Shown here in pieces: positions 60,801 through 64,000 of a stretch of DNA of 64,000 nucleotides. This DNA is from Cristatella mucedo. Taxonomy: Eukaryota > Bryozoa > Phylactolaemata > Cristatellidae. Below the pieces are notes generated by a model, which searched no databases, was not told the DNA's origin, and saw only the letters and a program-made list of their open reading frames with translations. The position numbers and the translations under genes were made by a program. Location: positions 5,750,001 to 5,814,000 of the forward strand of contig WPIO01000017.1 of assembly GCA_009760855.2 (NCBI GenBank), read 5' to 3'. Position 1 is the first letter of the stretch. The number at the start of each line of letters is the position of its first letter.

Positions 60801-63091
60801 GGTCGCGGTTTGAGTCCTGCAGTGGGTGATTTCTTTATTGTACACTGCAAGCAGGGCAGTGATAGCCGTTAAGCCTCCTCGGCCTATGTAAATGAGACCG
60901 TTGAAAAAATGAAGTGAGCTCTTGAACTGTCTGGTGTTCGATAAGGAGCCGCTGAAGGTTTTTTCACTGGATCGTAGGATGAGGACAAATGGCCATGTAT
61001 TTAAAGACCATTCTATATTCAATATGTAATAATGACCATTGAAGTCTAATAACAATTGAAGTCTTGACTACAAGACCTGTCACATCTCTGCTACTGCATA
61101 TTTAGCTTAACTTTCGAATTGTCATGCCTTATGTACTCAGGATAAGACGTCTGTTATCCCAACCACTGGTCCGAAAACTTAAGGCAACCTGGTTTTTTCT
61201 CATTGAATCCTATACGTCGAATTCTCTCAACTCTCTTGCTGCATATATTGATGACATCCGCACAGGGACGGCAGCAAACTTTCTTAAATTGACTGATGAT
61301 AAAATCAACTTACTAGTTTTGGGCAAACCAAGTGTGATTCAGATATTGGAAAGATGACGGTCAAAATCGGCTCTGCTAGCGTATCTTCTATTGAATCTGC
61401 ACGAAATATAGGTGTTAAGGTTTTAAGTGACCTTTCATTAGACGACCACGTCAGCTCCGCAGTCAAGTCTGGCTACTTTCAGCTACACGACATTGCCAGA
61501 ATTCGGGCTTGCTTAGACAGAATACTACCTCTAAATTGGTCCATGCATTTGTGACATACATCCCATCTTGACTTCTGTAACTCACTGCTTGCTGGCCTAC
61601 CAGCCTGTGCACTCAGGCGTTAACAGCTGGTGCACAACTCTGCAGCTAGACTTGTCTGTCGTGAGCGTCACAGTTGCCTCATCACACCACTTCTCGCCGA
61701 CCTGCACTGGCTCCCGGTCAAGCAATTCATCGACTTCAAGGTTCTGACACTCACTTTGAGGTTTCTTCATTCTCTGGCTCCAGCCTACATAGCAGATCTA
61801 CTCCCCACCAGGCTCACCGTCGTACTACCTGCTTTTCGGAATCTAATCGTTTACCTATACCTCGTACAAACCTCACATCCTTGACCCCATTTAGAAAGAA
61901 ACTAAAAAGGCATATATTTATCACAGCATGTAGTGGATCTCTTGTGATTCGACCTTTATGTGCTTATGCGTGCTGACACTATGCATGCTGCCACTAACCA
62001 TATTTACATGCTCACCCTGTGCATGTCACCCACCCCTAACCATGTTATTCTTGTGGTTTAGTGACCATGCTACCACTAACCATTCAATCGTGCTTTGCAG
62101 CAAATGTAAAGTACACTGAAAGAGATTGAGTTTTCTGAGGGCACTATATCAAATGTGCTGTTATTATTATTATGCTAGATTTCGAAAAGCGGAAGGTAGG
62201 ATGATTGGCCTGGTGGGGGAATAAATCTGATGGATAGGCTGGAGCCGAAGAAGGAAGGGACCTACAAGTCAGTGACAAAACCTTGAAGTCGATGCGTTGC
62301 TTGACTGGGAGCCAGTGCAGGTCGCAAGAAGTGGTGTGATGTGGCAACTGCGATGCTCGTGACAGATAAGCCTAGCTGCAGTTTTGCATCAGCTGTAAGC
62401 GCCTTATTGCACATGCCGGTAGGCCAACAAGCAGTGAGTTACAGAAGTTAAGACGGGTAGGAATTCACTTTTGAAAATTTGCTAAAATATTGTATATTCT
62501 TTTCTGGCGCTGCTGGCTTTATCGAGATGGTTGAGCACCGCTCAGAGCCTCCAGCTGCCCTGCTAGGCTGCTACCTGCATCTGCAGAATTTTCCAGAGCA
62601 AAATTTCGTGTAATGAAATTTTGTGACCTGTCGTTCGTAGATGCGATTGTCTTAGCCATTGCATTTCCTTCACAGAATATTCCTACTTTCTGTTTGCTTA
62701 CTCGTTGTTGCTTTGTTTACTTACCTGCACCAATGACTTTCAGAATTGTTCATCATATGCAATACTGTAGATATAAAGTACCTGCTTTTATGCCATGTAG
62801 GGTTGCCAAATTCATATCGTGGATGAGATCCAGAGAAATGCCCTCTACATTGGCGCTGCAGCAATAGCATTTGCCTTGATCCAGGTAAGCATTGGGATAC
62901 ATTCGTGAATCGGTGCATCGCATGCCCACCCATTCGACTGAGTTCAACGGGGTTGGTTCGCAGCTTTTTCGTGGCATCTGGGCATGGCTGTGTCAGCTCA
63001 TTTATTACTCTCTTTTTTTACGTTTCAGGTGATTGGTATAACTCTGGCACTTTGCCTGACTTGTCGCTCTGGCAAAGGCTTCCTTGTCTAA
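39611..63091 (+). CDS. Tetraspanin, complete six-exon gene
   Basis: Tetraspanins are four-pass membrane proteins that organise partner proteins into membrane microdomains. Exons: 39611–39685, 46122–46310, 52362–52535, 57019–57099, 62801–62884, 63029–63091. All five introns are GT–AG and phase 0, and the sum is 666 nt, 221 residues. Membrane segments lie near residues 14–38, 52–76, 86–110 and 185–212. Between segments 3 and 4 is a large extracellular loop with CCG at 148–150, PTSC ending at Cys168 and GC at 174–175: four cysteines, the minimal two-disulfide form. Juxtamembrane cysteines (9, 12, 75, 210, 213) are likely palmitoylation sites. The GCIGAIKENR loop after segment 2 is classic. I cannot assign a subfamily. 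There is no transcript evidence. Confidence 0.95.
40652..40735 (+). repeat. tRNA-like relic or SINE head
   Basis: TAGCTCAATCGGTTAGAG is a good tRNA D-arm/A-box match, followed by a GCTAAC anticodon-loop-like stretch. The expected T-arm is degraded (TTCGGAATCGC). I cannot fold a complete cloverleaf, so this is a tRNA pseudogene or SINE remnant at best. Confidence 0.3.
41583..41850 (-). repeat. LINE 3' end (reverse), strongly decayed
   Basis: AATAATAATACATT, CAGCAGAGAACTGAACCTCT and TGCACTTTGCAGATGCTG, then GGACATGGTTAGCAGCTG and GCACTGTCAGTACGC, follow the reversed family order. Confidence 0.6.
42940..43096 (+). repeat. LINE 3' end (forward)
   Basis: CCCCTAACCACGTTATTCAT, CAATTGCATTTCCCTTGGCA, GCAAATGTAAAGCGCC and GGCGCTTTATCAAGTGC, then (ATT)5 or more. 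Confidence 0.88.
44212..45592 (-). pseudogene. L2/CR1-type LINE (reverse), longest reverse-strand copy
   Basis: The minus strand reads LDLSTAFDSIDHKVLLERL, WLRSYLSGRPLSIDVNGRRS, GVPQDSMLGPVLS, YADDTKLNLCFD (catalytic YADD), DLHWLPVKQRIDFKVLSFTF and APKAWNSLPNC. The reversed 3' end and AAT tail are at 44212–44300. Frameshifts and stops interrupt it and the 5' half is missing. It is close in sequence to the 13.5-kb copy. Confidence 0.9.
45593..45775 (+). repeat. LINE 3' untranslated fragment (forward), head-to-head with the preceding copy
   Basis: TTATGCATGCTAACACTGTG, CATGCTACTGCTAACCATAT and CACTGTCATATTGCTACTAA, then TATAAAGTGTCTAGAGGG: the family's 3' region in forward orientation. It directly abuts the 5' end of the reverse copy. 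Confidence 0.65.
46122..46310 (+). CDS. Tetraspanin exon 2: segments 1–2
   Basis: Encodes LIGIALLAIGIYVYVTM, the small loop, NIPAIVIIVLGVVTVVITLL, then GCIGAIKENRGALIA. It is phase 0 at both ends; acceptor gctttag, donor gtacgt. GC.GA.KEN is a tetraspanin hallmark. Confidence 0.96.
46600..47415 (-). pseudogene. Diverged LINE 3' part (reverse)
   Basis: Begins with AATAATAATAATAAC. Further on, CATACGAACTGAAGGCCTGA, TCGCCAAATGTT and CCGAGTTTTGCATCAGTCG keep the order of the reversed ATT-tailed LINE at low identity. It is an older copy or a related subfamily. Confidence 0.6.
47484..48162. mobile_element. Tigger/pogo-like nonautonomous element, 679 bp
   Basis: The left end is CAGTCGTCCCTC followed by repeated TTCGCGG/ATCGCGG phrases. 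The right end has CTACTTCGCAGAAATTCACG, AGCCGCGATAAACGAG and GTCGGCTG, the inverted version (9 of the first 12 positions match). This terminus style belongs to Tc1/mariner elements of the Tigger group, by recall. The flanking dinucleotides TT and TC would be a mutated TA. I found no transposase frame. Confidence 0.75.
48337..48463 (+). mobile_element. SINE family A (forward), 5'-truncated
   Basis: GACCAAGGTTGTGGGATTGA, GCCCTGCAGCATATGTGAAA, AGAGATCAAGTTCTCTTAGG and GTGCTATATAAATGAATTAT match the family tail and B-box half. Confidence 0.75.
49532..49715. mobile_element. SPIN-type hAT MITE, copy 1 (184 bp)
   Basis: Termini CAGTGGTTCTCAACCTT and AGGTTGAGAATCGCTG form inverted repeats. The interior has TAATGACGAGAC, a TTGTGGCTACTCCCAACCAT segment, GGTGGTCTTAGGCGACCCCT, GTGAAAGGGTCGTTCGACCC and GGGGTCGCGACCC. 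This order and wording match the nonautonomous SPIN (Space Invader) hAT elements I know from tetrapods. Flanks GTCCAACC (49524–49531) and GTCTAACT (49716–49723) agree at 6 of 8 bases, a decayed hAT target duplication with a central TA. It has no coding capacity and lies in tetraspanin intron 2. Confidence 0.88.
50930..51003 (-). repeat. LINE tail fragment (reverse)
   Basis: ATAATTATTTTTATTATAAA, AACTCTCAGAGAGCTAACTC and TTCTAGGCACTTTAAG. Confidence 0.65.
52085..52165 (+). repeat. LINE/SINE tail fragment (forward)
   Basis: ATAAATGTAAAGCACCTGGA, TAGAGATTAAGTTC and GATGCTATACAGATG, intermediate between the LINE and SINE A tails. Confidence 0.65.
52362..52535 (+). CDS. Tetraspanin exon 3: segment 3 and first part of the large loop
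   Basis: Encodes FVVIVVALLIAEIVVGALAI, TYHNQAEKLVQDVLL, then DYTTDARVRLAWDDMQQNL. Spacing from KENR to the conserved Glu of segment 3 equals that of human CD63. Phase 0 both ends; acceptor gttacag, donor gtaagc. Confidence 0.95.
53225..53815 (+). pseudogene. L2/CR1-type LINE 3' part (forward), decayed
   Basis: GAGTCTCGACTTCTGTTACT, a GTCAAGCAGCGTCCCGACTT segment, and later AAAGGGCCTAGAAATATATT keep the family order. A 25-nt unit is duplicated at 53457–53506. Confidence 0.7.
53878..54042 (-). mobile_element. SINE family B (reverse)
   Basis: CTGATTAAACAGCCTCTTTT, GTATAGAGACAGAAGAGCC, ATCACCACCGCTTGCAGTGG, AAAGGATCGCCCACC, then the reversed B box GGAATCGAACC and CACGACCTCGG. A well-kept copy. 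Confidence 0.82.
54160..54370 (+). repeat. LINE 3' fragment, second family
   Basis: CAACGACTTTTTTTCCTGCT, a CAGCCGTCCTTTACTGCTAC segment and TCTCACTTTCTCTTTG match the 33.2-kb copy. Confidence 0.65.
54971..55095 (-). mobile_element. SINE family A (reverse)
   Basis: TATAGTGCCCTAAAAGAGCT, TAATCTCTATTCAGGCACTT, ATCATATGCGACG, CCACGACCTCAGCCAGACCT and GAGCACCTTAACCACTGGG. Confidence 0.78.
55974..56164. mobile_element. SPIN-type hAT MITE, copy 2 (191 bp), perfect 8-bp target duplication
   Basis: CAGTGGTTCTCAACCTTCTT begins it and ATTGAGAACCGCTG ends it. The interior has TAATGCCGCGACCCTTTAAT, a TGTTGTGGCAACCCTCAACC segment, GATGGTCTTAGGCGACCCCT and GTCGTTCGACCCC. It is flanked on both sides by AGTTAGTG (55966–55973 and 56165–56172), the 8-bp duplication that hAT transposases make. 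The central TA suits the Buster-type preference as I recall it. It is about 6.4 kb from copy 1 and in another intron of the same gene. Confidence 0.92.
56172..56227. repeat. 28-bp unit × 2
   Basis: GTATTATAAAAGACATCTCC and GTATTATAAAAGGCATCTCC repeat with a 28-nt period, directly after the SPIN target duplication. Confidence 0.85.
56228..56362 (+). repeat. Two short LINE/SINE tail fragments in series
   Basis: TAAGGTGTCTAGAAAGAGAC then TATTATTATTGTTATTG, and again GCAAATGTAACAAGTTCTCT then TAATTATTATT. Confidence 0.6.
56580..56641. repeat. 32-bp unit × 2
   Basis: AACTGCTGTAATCTAGTTAT is repeated with a 32-nt period. Confidence 0.9.
57019..57099 (+). CDS. Tetraspanin exon 4: CCG motif
   Basis: Encodes QCCGVSGPSDWTDRQ, ILLPTSCEANLE. 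CCG…DW…P.SC is the tetraspanin large-loop signature. Phase 0 both ends; acceptor ttttcag, donor gtaact. Confidence 0.96.
57631..57826. repeat. (GT)n compound microsatellite
   Basis: Imperfect GTGTTGTGT and GTGTCT repeats, then a long pure GT run. Cys/Val-rich and Thr/His-rich open frames across it are artefacts. Confidence 0.97.
57850..57912 (-). repeat. SINE family A tail (reverse), fragment
   Basis: ATATTGCGACCTAAGAGAAC, TTATGCTCTAACCAGGTGCT, TCACATAT. Confidence 0.65.
58838..59791 (-). pseudogene. Decayed Tc1-type transposase
   Basis: On the minus strand, phrases of a Tc1-family transposase appear in order. SKREIAQRLKISDGTVR is a helix-turn-helix (about 59640–59690). SGQKTVSSRLNE, GLKTRVAM follows (about 59400–59470). 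SKFNLFGSDRRKYVRW lies near the first catalytic aspartate region (about 59250–59300). HMHRIQGTTNQNV follows, and the C-terminal IE…EVNHALR, NLDEFFQGFEK is at about 58900–59030. Stops and frame changes between them show it is inactive. I did not find convincing terminal inverted repeats. Family identification rests on motif order recalled from Tc1 proteins. Confidence 0.75.
60750..60905 (+). mobile_element. SINE family B (forward)
   Basis: ACCCGGTCGCGGTTTGAGTC then CTGCAGTGGGTGATTTCTTT (B-box half), TACACTGCAAGCAGGGCAGT, GATAGCCGTTAAGCCTCCTC and CCTATGTAAATGAGACC. Confidence 0.78.
61208..62172 (+). pseudogene. L2/CR1-type LINE 3' half (forward)
   Basis: Readable: SNSLNSLAAYIDDIRT, TAANFLKLTDDKINLLVLG, SAVKSGYFQLHDIARIRACL, NSAARLVCRERHSC and ADLHWLPVKQFIDFKVL. 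Then comes the complete 3' end with an ATT tail at 62172. It starts downstream of the catalytic YADD, and stops interrupt it. Confidence 0.88.
62173..62460 (-). pseudogene. L2/CR1-type LINE coding fragment (reverse), tail-to-tail with the forward copy
   Basis: The minus strand reads DLHWLPVKQRIDFKVLSLTC, FRFSKS and a TCTGTAACTCACTGCTTG stretch. It lacks a 3' untranslated end and abuts the ATT tail of the forward copy. Confidence 0.8.
62801..62884 (+). CDS. Tetraspanin exon 5: last loop cysteine and segment 4
   Basis: Encodes GCQIHIVDEIQRNALYIGAA then AIAFALIQ. GC…I…N…IG.AA..FALIQ is the usual entry to the fourth membrane segment. Phase 0 both ends; acceptor catgtag, donor gtaagc. Confidence 0.95.
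63029..63091 (+). CDS. Tetraspanin exon 6: end of segment 4 and short cytoplasmic tail
   Basis: Encodes VIGITLALCLTCRSGKGFLV and a stop. The short tail after CLTCR holds two candidate palmitoylation cysteines. The terminal hydrophobic FLV could be a PDZ-type ligand, which is speculation. Acceptor gtttcag. Confidence 0.93.
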   Translation: MIGITLALCLTCRSGKGFLV

Positions 63092-63268
63092 GACTATGAT
63101 AGCCCGTGGAAGATTGCAAACGCGAAGTGTTAGGCTGCACCTTTTAGCCCATAAACCTGCGATCATTTCATGCAGCTTATTTTGTGTCCTGTCATTGCTG
63201 TTGAATTCTTAACAACTATAATATATGCTTTTCCACATACCCGTGCTTGTATTGAATATTGATATTCT

Positions 63269-63274
63269 AATAAA
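63269..63274 (+). terminator. Poly(A) signal AATAAA of the tetraspanin gene
   Basis: AATAAA lies 178 nt after the stop and gives a 3' untranslated region of roughly 200 nt. GT/T-rich sequence follows (TCCTTTGTGTGTAG), as at animal cleavage sites. Confidence 0.75.
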
Positions 63275-63299
63275 GGGATTGAAATCTCCTTTGTGTGTA

Positions 63300-64000
63300 G
63301 AAAAGTGTGAATGTTTGGTGCATCATCGGTCATGCTAGTCCTGCAGTTTTCTGACAGGTTATCTCCTATCACGGTACGTTTAGTCCTGCCATTAAACCGT
63401 GTCAAATCCATCGGCCAACCCTTACCTTTAGTTCCTGTGCACCTACTAGGCAGAGCGTGGCACTTACTGATTATTGAAACTGTTGCATTCCCTAACTTGG
63501 CGGTGCTTAAAGCAAAACTGTCACATGCTATTTATATACAATACAATATAATATACAATAAGCTATAATATAATATACAAGGCCGGCTACGTAAGATAGT
63601 CTGGCAGTTGGGATCCAGACTTGGCATTGGAGCTGGCCTGAGCTCAAGGCCACAGAGCCGTTGGTGTGCATCCTAGTCGCCGGTATACTGGTCTACATTA
63701 TGGATACGGACTTGATACGCTAACGTATGAGCACTCTCTTCGTCGCTACCATGCTCCTGCTACTGCCGGCGTACCTGTGTACGTTTGTGTGGCACCTACA
63801 AGTAACTAGCGATGCTAGAAGGTTCAGACCTCATCAGTATTCGTTGCGTGTTGCGGCTGAGACTAACACCATTACGAGTGCTGTATTTTCGGCTTAGTTC
63901 TGACTGGACGTGGAAGCCGTATAGCACGTTCGTAACACAGCCAGCTAATGCCCAGCCCTCATCTGCCACTGCGACAGCATGTCTGCTTGACCTGTTCCAT
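63300..64000. other. Downstream intergenic end of the window, nothing recognised
   Basis: A short ATATA-rich run at 63535–63580 is followed by moderately CpG-containing sequence with no recognised exon or repeat. Confidence 0.35.

Larger units (their letters stand above)
57100..62800 (+). other. Tetraspanin intron 4, 5701 nt
   Basis: Holds a long (GT) microsatellite, a decayed Tc1-type transposase, a SINE B and two LINE copies tail to tail. I recognise nothing in 57915–58830, 59800–60745 or 60910–61200. Confidence 0.75.

Overview
This is nuclear DNA from an animal. It has widely spaced GT–AG exons, many retroposon remnants, long microsatellites, and two protein-coding genes on the + strand. 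Nothing seen fixes the phylum. The repeat mix (L2/CR1-type LINEs, tRNA-derived SINEs, Tc1, Tigger-like and SPIN-type hAT elements) and the gene content suit an invertebrate; that is inference.

Gene 1 (1337–20197) is a complete secreted alpha-carbonic anhydrase. I assembled nine exons whose splice phases all agree, giving 314 residues: signal peptide, the WSYDG and SQSP motifs, three zinc-binding histidines, Glu106/Thr199 equivalents, and the two cysteines of extracellular members. The proton-shuttle histidine position is Gln. A poly(A) signal lies 20 bases past the stop. Its introns hold LINE remnants, two SINE families, a Tigger-like MITE and a pure (GCT) tract of about 34 units.

The stretch 20.2–39.5 kb has no gene I can support. 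It is filled with LINE tails, SINEs, microsatellites and unrecognised sequence.

Gene 2 (39611–63091) is a complete tetraspanin: six exons, all five introns in phase 0, 221 residues, four transmembrane segments and a small four-cysteine large loop with CCG. Just upstream is a compact cluster of ETS-like, CRE and E-box motifs at the edge of a CpG-rich stretch. Its large introns carry LINE and SINE copies, a decayed Tc1-type transposase, a 679-bp Tigger-like element, and two short elements matching SPIN hAT transposons, one with a perfect 8-bp target duplication.

The two genes show no functional link. The most notable features are the SPIN-type copies, a family spread between distant animals by horizontal transfer, and a SINE family whose tail resembles the tail of the resident LINE. 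Repeat boundaries are approximate unless a target-site duplication is stated.
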